DNA from: Ww85 sp963745765
Lineage (GTDB): Bacteria > Desulfobacterota > Desulfobulbia > Desulfobulbales > Desulfocapsaceae
NCBI GenBank assembly: GCA_963745765.1
Contig: CAVUYQ010000021.1
Location: 62,001-126,000, forward strand
Direction: 5' to 3'
DNA: 64,000 nucleotides
The position numbers and the translations under genes are program-made. How positions within the stretch are numbered: position 1 is the stretch's first letter; every line of letters starts with the position of its first letter. Positions 19,373 to 28,987 of this stretch are shown piece after piece. The notes beneath the pieces were generated by a model that was not told the origin of the DNA, ran no database searches, and was given only the letters and a program-made list of their open reading frames with translations.

Positions 19373-20820
19373 TTATTCTGTATCGGCCATGTCGGAGAGA
19401 TTGTTCTCACCGACGATATGTACCTTCAGGATATTTGTTGTGCCGCTGGTATGCAATGGAAAACCGGAGGTGATGACGACAAGATCGCCATTTTTGATCA
19501 GTTTGTTTTCCAGGGCCGTATTGACAACGAGATGAATTTGTTCATCCATTGTCGTCGCCGCTCTGCTGATCAGGGGAATGACCCCGCCGACAAGCTGCAG
19601 TTTCCTCAGGACCGATGGTTCCGGGCAGACGGCCAGAATTGGAGCCTTGGGTCGATACCTGGCAACGCGCAGTGCGGTAGATCCGCTGGTTGTTGCGGTA
19701 ATAATGGCGGCAGCCGACAGGTCTGCCGCCGTTGCGCAGGATGCATAGGAGATGGCGTCGGTGATAACAGGCCGGCGGTGCAGCAGTCCTGCTGCCAGGA
19801 TTGCGTCATAATCGAGAGCACCGGCACTGATCAGGGCATTTCTTGACAGGAAACGGACAGCTTCCAGCGGGTACCTGCCAACGGCCGTTTCACCGGAGAG
19901 CATGACGGCGTCGGTACCATCAAAGATGGCATTTGTCACATCGCTTGCCTCTGCTCTGGTTGGTGTCGGACTGGAGATCATTGATTCGAGCATCTGGGTT
20001 GCGGTGATTACCGGTTTTCCAACCCTGTTTGCTTCCTTGATGATGGTCTTCTGTATGATCGGTACTTCCTCCGCGGGCATTTCAACGCCAAGGTCACCGC
20101 GCGCGACCATCAGGCCGTCGGCGGCAACGAGAATGTCTTTGAGATTTTCAACGCCCTGGCGGCTTTCAATCTTGGCGATAATGTCCTGCTTGCCGCCGGC
20201 CTTTTCGATGACCGCCCGCACCACGCCGACATCCTCTGCCGTTCTGACAAAAGAGACAGCAATAAAATCCACTTCCTGATCGACGCCGAAGATGATGTCC
20301 GCCTCATCCTCGGCAGTGATAGACGGAAGATTAACAGATATATCAGGCAGGCTGACCCGTTTACGGGAGAGCAGCAGGCCGCCGTCGATGACCCGGGCGC
20401 GAACTTGTCCGACTTCAGCATGCTCGACCTCTAAACGCATTTTCCCGTCGTCGAGTAAAATGAAATCTCCCGGTTTGAGATCATCGCCAATAGCGGTGTA
20501 GTTAACCTCAATAGCATCGGCTTCATCACTCCTGCTGCTGAGGACAACACTGCTGCCCTCTTCAAGCATGATCCCGTCTCCCAGGTCGCCCACACGGATC
20601 TCGGGTCCCTGGTATCCAGCAGGATGGCTGTCCATTTCCCGGCCCGCTCGCGGGCGCGCTTGACCGCCTCGATGAGAAGGGCATGGCTTTCCCGTGAGCC
20701 GTGGGAAAGATTGATGCGGGTGACATCCACTCCCGCATTGATCAGCTTGAAGATCTGTTCCTCGGACGAGCAGCTTGGTCCAAGTGTTGCCACAATTTTT
20801 GTTTTATTAGTCCGGTACAT
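19373..20820 (-). CDS. pyk: pyruvate kinase, one frameshift
   Basis: Catalyses phosphoenolpyruvate + ADP to pyruvate + ATP in glycolysis. The N-terminal part (KTKIVATLGPSCSSEEQI, VTRINLSHGS) is in one frame. The rest continues in another from GPEIRVGDLGDG through the B domain, GDFILLDDGKMRL, FIAVSFVRTAEDV, the catalytic IIAKIESRQGVENL, MVARGDLGVEMP, TATQMLESMI, SDVTNAIFDGTDAVMLSGET and the C-terminal domain. The join is at 20607-20613, where restoring one C (GATACC[C]AGGGA) reads DTQGPEIR. Total about 482 residues, the normal length. Confidence 0.9.
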
Positions 20821-21117
20821 GATAGTTTATCGGGTAAAATTTTTATAGTAACGCAGGATGCAGGCCTTTTTAAAAGACAGGGATGCGGCTGTGGTCGTGA
20901 GAGGCCGGTTCTGTATAAACTATAGTGGCCCATTATAATGATTTTGATCAAAAAATGTTAAATTTAAATTGGTTGGGAAACAGTCTTTCGGTGTAATGTC
21001 CGCATCAAGGCTGGCGGTTCCGAATATGCCCGGGGACCGCTGTTTTCTATTAATCCGGGCAATGGTTTGAAATGGTGAAGAAATACTATTGATTTTCAGT
21101 AGGATGTGCACATAATC
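20821..21117. other. intergenic region between pyk and the 145-bp repeat
   Basis: About 300 bases, AT-rich around 20920-20960 and 21080-21110, with no gene I can support. It probably holds the promoter region of the minus-strand pyk gene. Confidence 0.3.
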
Positions 21118-21262
21118 TAGTTTTCGTCCGGAAATGAGCGATTTTTACCTAAATCTAGGCGCCCGATAAATTTAACCGCAGGCATATAATTGATATTCCG
21201 AGGATTAAATTTTGAGAGTAACGACGAGTTAGGGGAAAAGCGCTGTTTCAGGATGGAAACTA
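21118..21262 (+). repeat. 145-bp MITE-like element, copy 2
   Basis: It matches the reverse complement of 1318-1462 at 143 of 145 positions and has the same imperfect terminal inverted repeats (TAGTTTTCGTCC at one end, GGATGGAAACTA at the other). The 31-bp core shared with the element at 807-938 lies in its middle. It lies about 110 bases before the pdxH start. Confidence 0.85.
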
Positions 21263-21373
21263 CTCTAGTACCTACCAGATGTTGCCGGGATAATGGAACG
21301 GCTGGGGATCAGGACCAGGCGGAAGCAGGAGCCGGGCACGATAAGCTGACACGATAAAGAGAAAGATAAAAAA

Positions 21374-22013
21374 GTGGATATAAGTTATTTTCGCAGGGAA
21401 TACCTGAAAGGCGGATTAAAGAGGGCGGATCTTGATCCGGACCCGGTCAACCAGTTCTCTCAGTGGTTCGAACAGGCACGCGAGACCGCCATTACCGATC
21501 CGACCGCCATGATACTGGCAACGGTGAATCAGCAGGGGCAGCCCAGTCAGCGCACGGTATTGCTGAAGTATTTCGATCATGCCGGCTTCGTTTTTTTCAC
21601 CAATTACGGCAGCCGCAAAGCTGAAGAGATGACCGGAAATGACCGGGTAAACCTGCTGTTTGTCTGGCTGGAACTTGACCGGCAGGTCATTATCAGCGGC
21701 AGGGCCGCAAAGATATCAGCTGCCGATTCGGCCCGGTATTTCATGAGCCGGCCGCGGGAAAGTCAAATAGCTGCGTGGGTATCAAGCCAGAGCCACGGTC
21801 TTTCGTCTCGTCAGGCGTTGATGCAGAAATTCTCCGAGATGAAACGGAAGTTCAGTGAAGGGAAAATCCCGCTGCCTTCATTCTGGGGGGGGTATCGGGT
21901 GGTGGCAACGGAAATTGAGTTCTGGCAGGGACGTGAGAACCGCCTGCATGACCGTTTCATGTACACAAGAGATGCCGGACAGCGAATGGGATGTTCAGCG
22001 GTTGTCACCATAA
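21374..22013 (+). CDS. pdxH: pyridoxamine 5'-phosphate oxidase, frameshift near C-terminus
   Basis: Oxidises pyridoxine/pyridoxamine 5'-phosphate to pyridoxal 5'-phosphate with FMN. It matches the family throughout: QRTVLLKYFDHAGFVFFTNYGSRKA, PRESQIAAWVSSQS, PSFWGGYRV, IEFWQGRENRLHDRF. The start is a GTG at 21374. The open frame runs on to 22030 with a non-homologous tail, but one frame over from about 21983 the sequence reads EWDVQRLSP then TAA at 22011-22013, the standard PdxH C-terminus. One base is therefore missing near CAGCGAATGG. Confidence 0.88.
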
Positions 22014-22026
22014 TGGTGGCCTTGGG

Positions 22027-23190
22027 CTAGCCTTTGATAACTGCCAGCGGTTGTAAAATGTCGAGTATGTCAACCAGATCGTTCTGGCGCTCGATTACCG
22101 TCTCGATATCCTTATAGGCTCCAGCAGCCTCATCAAGATCATTGCGGCTGTGGATGGTATGCAGGATGTTCTTTTCATCGAGTCGTCGCTTTTCCTTTTC
22201 CAGGTCGAGTTCGCGCTGCGCCTGTTTTCTGCCCATTTTTCTGCCTGCGCCATGTGAGCAGGAATAAAAGCTTTCGGGATTGCCTTTGCCGCTAACAATG
22301 TAGCTGGCGCTGCCCTGGGAACCGGGAATGATGCCTTTTTCATCCGCTTCTGACCTGGTGGCTCCTTTACGGTGAATGTATACTTCCTTGCCGAAATGCT
22401 TCTCCCGGGCGGCGTAGTTGTGGGCAATGTGAATCGGTTGCTTAAAATCGATTTTATCCGTAACATTTTCCTGCAAAGCTTCTTCTATCCGTTTGCACAT
22501 CACCATTCTGTTTGCCCTGGCAAAATCGAGGCAATAATTCATTTCCCGGAAATATCTTTGTCCATCCTCGCTCTGAATTGGCAGGTAAGCCAGCTGCCAG
22601 GATGAGGGAACCTCCGATTTCCACTGCTTGTTCAGGCTGATGGCGCGTTTGTTGTAATGGTTTGCGACCTGGAAACCGAGATTACGGCTGCCGGAGTGCA
22701 CCATGAACCAGATGAACCTGTCCTGCCCGCGCTGGATTTCGATAAAATGGTTGCCTCCGCCGAGTGTTCCGATCTGCGTGCGGCCGTTTTTGTACTCTTT
22801 TTCAACGACGGGCAGCGCCGCTCCCACTTTCGGCATCAATGAGTGGGGCTGCGGTTTATTGTGGTGCTTGAAACCGAGCGGGATGGTTGTCCGGATCTGT
22901 TTAAATACCTGCCTTATCTGCTGCTTCTCAATTTCCTGCAGGGATGTTTTAACGGCACACATGCCGCAGCCGATATCGACGCCGACACCGTTTGGAATGA
23001 TAACCGCGTCCGTTGCCAGGACACCTCCGATGGGCATACCGTAGCCGAAATGAGCATCGGGCATGATTGCCACGTGATGGTAGGCAAAAGGCAGGTTGGC
23101 AAGGTTTCGCGCCTGCTGCAGGGCTCCTTCCTGTAGATCCCTGAGCCAGAGTTTGATCGGTATTTTTTCGGTTGATATCGTCATCTGCAT
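22027..23190 (-). CDS. rtcB: RNA-splicing ligase RtcB
   Basis: A 387-residue GTP- and Mn2+-dependent ligase joining 2',3'-cyclic phosphate (or 3'-phosphate) RNA ends to 5'-OH ends. Key stretches: MPDAHFGYGMPIGGVLAT, VGVDIGCGMCAV (metal-binding Cys), GTLGGGNHFIEI, FMVHSGSRNLG, HNYAAREKHFG and SCSHGAGRKMGR (guanylylated His). It ends 13 bases from the convergent pdxH. No archease or RtcA gene is adjacent. Confidence 0.93.
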   Translation of the reverse strand: MQMTISTEKIPIKLWLRDLQEGALQQARNLANLPFAYHHVAIMPDAHFGYGMPIGGVLATDAVIIPNGVGVDIGCGMCAVKTSLQEIEKQQIRQVFKQIRTTIPLGFKHHNKPQPHSLMPKVGAALPVVEKEYKNGRTQIGTLGGGNHFIEIQRGQDRFIWFMVHSGSRNLGFQVANHYNKRAISLNKQWKSEVPSSWQLAYLPIQSEDGQRYFREMNYCLDFARANRMVMCKRIEEALQENVTDKIDFKQPIHIAHNYAAREKHFGKEVYIHRKGATRSEADEKGIIPGSQGSASYIVSGKGNPESFYSCSHGAGRKMGRKQAQRELDLEKEKRRLDEKNILHTIHSRNDLDEAAGAYKDIETVIERQNDLVDILDILQPLAVIKG

Positions 23191-23328
23191 AGCGTGATTA
23201 CCTCTATTTCTCCTACGATAAGCAGGCCCGGCCTCATCGCAAGGTTCCGGGTGAGCCGGGCACTATAAGACTCCGGATAGAAATAAAGGGGTTGACCCCA
23301 ACGTTCAGATGTCCATGAAATATCAGGG

Positions 23329-23968
23329 TTAAAAGGGCGGCTCGGAGACAAATTCGCAGCGTATCCCTGTTTCCGGGTGAATAAAGGCGAGGTAGGTGCT
23401 ATGCAGAAACATTTTGTCGCCGAACCGGCCGCTGCCATAGAGAGAATCACCGATGATCGGCGCATTCAGACCCAGGTGATGGGCGGCATGCAGCCGGAGC
23501 TGGTGCGTTCTTCCGGTCAGCGGCGTAAACTCAATTCGCATGCCAAGGGCTTCGTCGGCCAGTTTTCGCCAGAGGGTTATGCCCCGTTTCCCGTTTATCG
23601 GGTCATACACCTGGTATGGCCGTCTCTCCGGGTCCAGGCGAAAACAGAGTTCGATCGTCCCCGAATCAGCTGCGACCGTACCTTCCAGCGAGAGCAATAT
23701 AGCGCTTGTTCACCAGCCGCTGTTCAAACTGGCGGGAAAGATCCCGGTGTGCCGAGGCGGTTCTGGCGAGAAGCATCAAGCCTGAAGTCTGCATGTCAAG
23801 CCGATGCACTGCCGGTTGTGCCACCATCCCGGGAAAGCGGTGTTTGGTACGATTGACGATACAATCCTCTTTATCCGGCCCGCGACCGGGAACCGCCAGC
23901 AGCCCGCCCGGTTTGTTGACAACAACGAGAGACCCGTCGCTATGAATGATGTGCAGATTATCCGGCAT
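23329..23968 (-). CDS. RluA-family pseudouridine synthase, one frameshift
   Basis: Converts uridine to pseudouridine in rRNA or tRNA. The first part carries LVVVNKPGGLLAVPGRG and the catalytic PAVHRLDMQTSGLML (aspartate of HRLD). In the next frame the protein continues GTVAADSGTIEL, RIEFTPLTGRTHQLRLHAAH and GDSLYGSGRF. The break is near 23688: removing one C from GCTCTCGCTGG restores ALLEGTVAADS. The start overlaps by 11 bases the end of the upstream gene at 23958-24731; in other bacteria the two seem to form one protein. Confidence 0.85.
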
Positions 23969-24731
23969 AGCGGTGTCTTTTTTCGGCTGCGCCGCACAGC
24001 ATAAATCCGAGGAGCGGGGCGCACTTGCTGCTGCATGGTGCATAAAAGTGACCATGCTGCCTGGTCTGCGAGCGATTTTCCCTGCCAAAATAAAATTCAG
24101 CCAGAGAAAGCGGAGCCATTTTTTTAAGAGCTGCCTGGTTCAGCAGTTTCGGACCACAGCAGTCACCGGTTCCGGTCGGAATTCCCGTGCCGGTTGCAAG
24201 TACAGTGTCAAGAGCCTGGCGGTCGCCGCAGAAATTAGTGAGCCGGTAAAGCGCGTGGATGTCTTTCATCAGCCCGCGGGCGAGATCACGGCGCTGCTGC
24301 AGCAGGAGTTGGCGCAGCTCGGAGCCGGGGGTGGCTGCAGCTATCTGTCTGCCCAGCTTTTTTATCTGCCGTTCCACCGGATCATTGAGTGCCCTGAAAC
24401 GGTCGACATTAAACAGCGGAGGTGCCCAGCCCGGGACCTGCCAGTAACCGCCGTACTGGCCGGAGAAGGCATAGATCCAGGCGATAGTGCCGTCTGCCCT
24501 GAGACATTCAAGGACACCAAACATCTTGCCACGTGCTTCTGCAAACAATGGCGCCGTGGCCAGCAGGGGATCGTCAGGCGAGGAACCTGCTGCAAGGGCA
24601 ACACTCTTTTTTTGTTCGAGGAGCCCCATGAGCCGGATCGCCTTGAGTCGGGCATTTCCCTGCGGCAGGACATGGTTCGTCCGGCATTGTCTGCAATAGC
24701 TGCTGCAGCTGTTATCGCTGTCTTTTTCCAT
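23958..24731 (-). CDS. N-terminal partner domain of long RluA-type pseudouridine synthases
   Basis: A 257-residue soluble protein: Cys-rich N-terminus (SSYCRQCRTNHVLPQGNARLK), a flavin/PAS-like GKMFGVLECLRADG stretch, a helical middle rich in Arg and Gln, and a C-terminal TGDCCGPKLLNQAA plus FYFGRENRSQTRQHGHFY. From memory, the last part matches the region preceding the RluA catalytic domain in long (~550 aa) enzymes of gammaproteobacteria. Here it is a separate frame ending inside the RluA start, either a genuine overlapping pair or a further frame break in one fused gene. Confidence 0.55.
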   Translation of the reverse strand: MEKDSDNSCSSYCRQCRTNHVLPQGNARLKAIRLMGLLEQKKSVALAAGSSPDDPLLATAPLFAEARGKMFGVLECLRADGTIAWIYAFSGQYGGYWQVPGWAPPLFNVDRFRALNDPVERQIKKLGRQIAAATPGSELRQLLLQQRRDLARGLMKDIHALYRLTNFCGDRQALDTVLATGTGIPTGTGDCCGPKLLNQAALKKMAPLSLAEFYFGRENRSQTRQHGHFYAPCSSKCAPLLGFMLCGAAEKRHRYAG

Positions 24732-24830
24732 ATAATCCGGATTGTCATGGTGTGTTGGTCCTGATCGGTGTATTTTTATACGGGATTATTGGCTTGAGTA
24801 AAAGTAAAAAAACTCTTACGGGATATCGTC

Positions 24831-25844
24831 ATGACCGAGCGACCGTTTGCTTCACTTGACCCGGATACCGTACTGACCTGTGTAGAACGGGCCATCGGCC
24901 GTCGCCTGCTCAATGTTTGCCGGCCTCACAGCTCCTATATCAACAGGGTTTATGAATTACAGGATGAAGCGGGTAGCTTCATCATCGCAAAATTTTTCCG
25001 CCCTGACCGCTGGAGTGAGCAGGGACTGCTCGATGAATTGCGCTTTGTTCGTGATTGTGAGGCCGGGGAACTCCCCAGTTATCGCACCGCTGAGCCTTGC
25101 TGACGGAGCGACCTCGGCAGTTGCGGTGAAATTCGTTTTGCCGTATACCCCCGCTGCGGCGGTAGGCAGGTGGATGAATATAACGATGAACAGTGGCTTG
25201 AACTCGGCAGGCTGCTTGGTCGCCTGCACAGCGTTGGGGCTATGCGGGAGGCTCCGGGGAGAAACAGGCTGCACCCACTGCATACAACCAAAGATCAGAT
25301 TGATTATATCATCGGCAACAAGCTCGTGCACCAGAACCTGGTAAGCCAGTTTGAGCGGCTCGGTGCAGATATAATAAACGAGATCAGCCCCTATTTTGCC
25401 TCGATCGAAAATATCAGGATTCATGGCGACTGCCATAGCGGGAATCTGATCTACCGCCCCGGTGAATCCTTTTTTATCATAGATTTTGATGATATGATGG
25501 TCGGCCCGGCCGTTCAGGACTTCTGGATGCTTCTGCCGGGTAACCGGGAAGATTGTCCGCTGGAAATTTCTCTTCTCCTGCAAGGGTATGAAACCTTCCG
25601 CCGGTTTGACCACCGAACTCTGAGGCTGATCGAGCCGCTCAGGGCCATGCGCTACATCCATTATATCAGCTGGTGCGGCAGGCAGTATCTTGAGGACGGG
25701 GAAACGAGAACCAATGAATCCTTTGGTTCATATACCTACTGGCAGGAGGAAATAGCCGATCTGAGGACCAGCTCAAGGTTATTCGCGATCAGGCTGGTCA
25801 GTGATTCCAGTTGCTTCTTGTTGAATCGATGGGATAGACGCTGA
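24831..25844 (+). CDS. srkA: SrkA/YihE-like stress-response kinase, two compensating frameshifts
   Basis: An aminoglycoside-phosphotransferase-fold protein kinase. The N-lobe reads SSYINRVYELQDEAGSFIIAKFFRPDRWS (ATP-binding lysine in IAKFF); the C-lobe has IHGDCHSGNLIYR (catalytic HGD) and FFIIDFDDMMVGPAVQDFW (metal-binding DFDD). The frame breaks at about 25075 (extra C in CTCCCC) and returns near 25107 (missing C in ACCTCGG); between them the other frame reads PVIAPLSLADGAT, as expected for the family. Convergent 109-base overlap with the next gene's 3' end. Confidence 0.8.
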
Positions 25845-26699
25845 AAAAAACCGAGGTTGTTCTTCAGGCAAACGCTCGTGATTGCCCTGAAATTGATGGC
25901 AAATTTCTCGCTCAAGGCATCGAGATCCGAGCGCTTCTTTTTCAGCATTGACCAGATTGACTCATTATTTCTGCCGAGACAAATGACATTGCCTCTTTTC
26001 GGTACCGGCAACTCGACGGTTGAGGAAAACCAGTATCCGAGTTTTCCCGCACCTCATCCAGCCGGTCCCCGTTGCCACTCATAGATGAGACTGATTATTC
26101 CTTTCTGCGTCAGGTGTCCACGGCATAAAGCGAAAAATTCTGATCGATATACCGGTCGTTGACATGCCCTGGGCTTTAAAGGCATCGACGAGGATCAAGT
26201 CATATCGGTGTTCATCCGGCAGACCGGCAAGAAAGTCATAACCATCACAACAATGGATCGCTATTTCGGGCTTGTCCGGCAGGTAAAAGTATTTGCGGGA
26301 AAGGTTGATGATATCCGCTGCATTGTCGATTCCATCGATCAGACAGTCAGGGAAATGATAATTGATAAAACGCAGCAGCGAGCCTGCGCCAAGACCGACA
26401 ATCAGGACTTTTTCGGGACAGGTGTTAGCGAGAAGAGCCGCCATCATATATCTGGTATAGGAGAGCGTCAGTCGTTCAGGCTTCTTTATCGACATGGACG
26501 ACTGCACGATGTTCCCGGCAAAGATCAGGAACCTTTCATCACCCCGATCAATGACTTCGACCAGGTGATTGTTGTATTGAGCCCGATGAACAATTTCTTT
26601 CTGCCTGTCCCATATTGGTTTTTCATGAAAAATTTTTAAAACATCTAACCGATAAGTTCCCGCTGCGCTTTGATACCATATTGGCGTGTAACGACTCAT
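25736..26699 (-). CDS. spermidine synthase-like class I methyltransferase-fold protein, several frameshifts
   Basis: The first frame contains a SpeE-like core: ALLANTCPEKVLIVGLGAGSLLRFI (cofactor loop), GIDNAADIINLSRKYF, CCDGYDFLAG and YDLILVDAFK. It then derails at about 26145; the expected continuation VYRSEFFALCRGHLTQKGIISL lies in the next frame, followed by SGNGDRLDEV in another and KLGYWFSSTVELPVPKRGN in yet another (25.98-26.12 kb). Three or more indels in ~150 bases could be real decay or poor sequence. The start at 26699 (ATG AGT CGT) has AAGG 8 bases upstream. It may be a methyltransferase rather than an aminopropyltransferase; the polyamine operon is 32 kb away. Confidence 0.6.
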
Positions 26700-26905
26700 C
26701 ACGGCCCTTGACGGACGATCTTTTCCCTCGGACTGAGTCGTGCCATGATACATGTTACCAACTGCCGGATTTTTTTTCTCTTCTCATATTGCCAATAGCA
26801 CAAATTTGTCGTTCAATAGGCTTTTGGCAGGCAACGGTTCTGGATTCGTTGTTGCTGGTTTTATCTTTGAGTGCGCCTCAATAAATTGCCGGGGCAGGGG
26901 GGATT

Positions 26906-27385
26906 TTGGGATTAATTGCCAAGATACTTTCAGGAGGGCAGACCGGAGCGGACCGTGCCGCGCTGGATGCCGCCATTTCCTGCGGACTCGCTTATGGCGG
27001 CGCCATCCCGGCCGACCGGAAAACAGAAGCGGGTCCCCTGCCTGATGATTATTGCATGGAAGAGTTGCCATCCGATCGTTATCCGGACAGAACAGAGAAG
27101 AATGTCCGCGATGGTGATGGTACCTTGATCCTTTCCCACGGTGAACTCTCCGGCGGCTCAGCCCTGACCAGGCGCATTGCTGAAAACGGGGGTAAACCTT
27201 GTCTGCACATCGATTTTTATCAGATGTCACTACCACAGGCAAAAGAGCGTACGATAGAATGGCTCAGGAGATACCATATCCGCATTCTTAATGTTGCCGG
27301 CCCCAGGGCAAGCTCCGACCCACAGATATATGATCATACCTATTTACTGATTGTTTCCCTGCTGAACGTGAACCATGGCGCCTGA
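26906..27385 (+). CDS. putative molybdenum carrier / SLOG-family nucleotide-binding protein
   Basis: A 159-residue Rossmann-like protein of the YpsA/'putative molybdenum carrier' group within the SLOG superfamily. It starts GLIAKILSGGQTGADRAALDAA, the typical GGQTGxD ligand loop, followed by GGAIPADRKTE, DGTLILSHGELSGGSALT and LNVAGPRASSDP. The TTG start at 26906 follows a GGGGCAGGGGGG purine run. The stop overlaps the next gene by 11 bases, the first of three overlapping genes. SLOG proteins bind nucleotides or nucleotide-derived signals; the molybdenum role is a family label, not shown here. Confidence 0.75.
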   Translation: MGLIAKILSGGQTGADRAALDAAISCGLAYGGAIPADRKTEAGPLPDDYCMEELPSDRYPDRTEKNVRDGDGTLILSHGELSGGSALTRRIAENGGKPCLHIDFYQMSLPQAKERTIEWLRRYHIRILNVAGPRASSDPQIYDHTYLLIVSLLNVNHGA

Positions 27386-28307
27386 ACACCAGCAAAAAAA
27401 AACGCCGGTTATAGACCGGAATCTCTGCACGGCCTGCGGTGGTTGTATCTCTGTCTGTCCCGACAGGATACTGCAGCCGGACGCAGATGGCAAACCTGCT
27501 GTCAGCGGGGAGTTCTGTATGCTCTGCGCCCACTGCTATGCTGTCTGTCCCGTCGGCGCGGTCATGGTCCCGGGTCTGGATACAGATCTCGGCCTGCTGA
27601 CGATAAATGAGAAGAAAGCAGCAGCAACGGCCGCGATTACCATAGAGGATCTTCTCGGTCTCATGCGCAGACGGCGCTCGTGCAGAAAATTCAAGCCTGA
27701 ACCACCGGAACTGTCTGTTTTGACCGATCTGGTGAAAAGAGGTACGACCGCACCTTCCGGCACCAACAGCCAGGGCTGGCAGTTCATCATCCTTCCGGAA
27801 CGTGCTGATGTCTTGAAGCTCGGGGAGGCAACAGCCTCCTTTTACCGGAACCTCAACCAGAAGGCAGCCAATCCCCTCTATCGGCTGGCAGCCCGGCTGT
27901 TCGCCGGTGATGCTCTTGGCAGGTACTATCGCCGGTATCACGCCAGTGTTGCGGCGGGGTTGCAGCAGTGGGATGAGTCCGGCTCCGACCACCTCTTTCA
28001 CGGGGCTCCGGCGGCGATTCTTGTTGCGGCTGACGTTTCATCAAGTTGTCCGGCTGAGGATGGTCTGCTTGCTACCCAGAATATTCTGCTGGCTGCCGAG
28101 TCTCTGGGGCTGGGTACCTGCCTCATCGGTTTTGTGGTGGAAGCACTCAAACACGACAAACGGATACCGGTCCTGCTTTGCCTGGGCAGTAATGAGCGGG
28201 TTTACAGTGTCATCGCCTGCGGTTACCCTGACGTTTCATTTCAGCGGCCTGCCGGCAGAAGGGCGATACAACCGAGAATCCTGAAACTATCCGGGAAGGC
28301 ACCATGA
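27375..28307 (+). CDS. nitroreductase with N-terminal 2[4Fe-4S] ferredoxin domain
   Basis: A 310-residue protein. Residues ~14-70 hold two ferredoxin clusters (CTACGGCISVCP and CMLCAHCYAVCP). From ~95 to 300 there is an FMN nitroreductase fold (RRRSCRKFKPEP, APSGTNSQGWQF, LLAAESLGLGTCLIG). Fd-nitroreductase fusions of this kind are common in anaerobes; electrons presumably pass from the clusters to FMN and then to an unknown substrate. Its start is inside the upstream gene and its stop overlaps the next ATG. Confidence 0.88.
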   Translation: MAPEHQQKKTPVIDRNLCTACGGCISVCPDRILQPDADGKPAVSGEFCMLCAHCYAVCPVGAVMVPGLDTDLGLLTINEKKAAATAAITIEDLLGLMRRRRSCRKFKPEPPELSVLTDLVKRGTTAPSGTNSQGWQFIILPERADVLKLGEATASFYRNLNQKAANPLYRLAARLFAGDALGRYYRRYHASVAAGLQQWDESGSDHLFHGAPAAILVAADVSSSCPAEDGLLATQNILLAAESLGLGTCLIGFVVEALKHDKRIPVLLCLGSNERVYSVIACGYPDVSFQRPAGRRAIQPRILKLSGKAP

Positions 28308-28701
28308 AAGAAAACAATCAGGCCACTCTTGTCATCTACTCCTTTGGTTTCAAACATGGTGTCCCGGTCGATGCGAACATGGTATGGGATGTCCGTTTCC
28401 TGCCCAATCCCTACTGGCAGGAAGAACTCCGTCCGTTATCCGGCTGTGAGAAAGAGGTGGCTGGTTACGTGCTGAATAGCTGGCAGGGTAAAAAATTCCT
28501 GGAACTGCTCAAACCACTCCTGCTTTTCTTGTTGATACTCTTATTACCGGTGAAAAGAAGACGATGCGTCTGGCCGTGGGCTGTACCGGCGGCAGGCACC
28601 GCTCGGTAGCCATTGTCGAGGCACTGCACCAGTTTCTTGCCGGTAGTGATGTTACTCTGACGGTCTTCCACCGGGATATGGATCGGGAGACGCTGTCCTG
28701 A
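28304..28701 (+). CDS. stand-alone RapZ C-terminal domain protein, one frameshift
   Basis: About 132 residues when joined. VIYSFGFKHGVPVDANMVWD, VRFLPNPYWQEELRPLSG and, in the next frame, AVGCTGGRHRSVAIVEAL with FHRDMDR match the C-terminal half of RapZ (YvcJ), the RNA- or metabolite-binding part. The N-terminal P-loop kinase half of RapZ is absent. The frame breaks near 28525-28531 in CTTTTCTTGTTG. The start overlaps the nitroreductase stop (ATGA), so the three genes are probably translated together. In Escherichia coli this domain binds sRNA GlmZ and glucosamine-6-phosphate; the role here is unknown. Confidence 0.75.
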
Positions 28702-28987
28702 GACGTTTCTTCTCTTCTGTCACATTTTCACTGTCATCTTGTGCTGCACGCTGAGGGCGGAGTTTATGGCAGGGTAAAACTTACCCGCCCGGTGGGGTGA
28801 AGTGCGTAAAAATTACCCTGTTTGCTCCGGTATTTGTTCTGGTTATATGTTTTTGGTTTTGTTTATTGTTATAAATTCAGATAGATGGGCGCGTTCTCTG
28901 TTTTCTGGCACAGGCCTTGCTACATTATTGGCAAAGACAACGGCCAATCAAGGTCATCCCGTACAACAGATTAATAGGAGAAACATC

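Noticed and set aside
27288..28001. 237-codon minus-strand open frame opposite the nitroreductase
   Set aside because: No recognisable features; mirrors a gene with clear Fe-S and flavin motifs.
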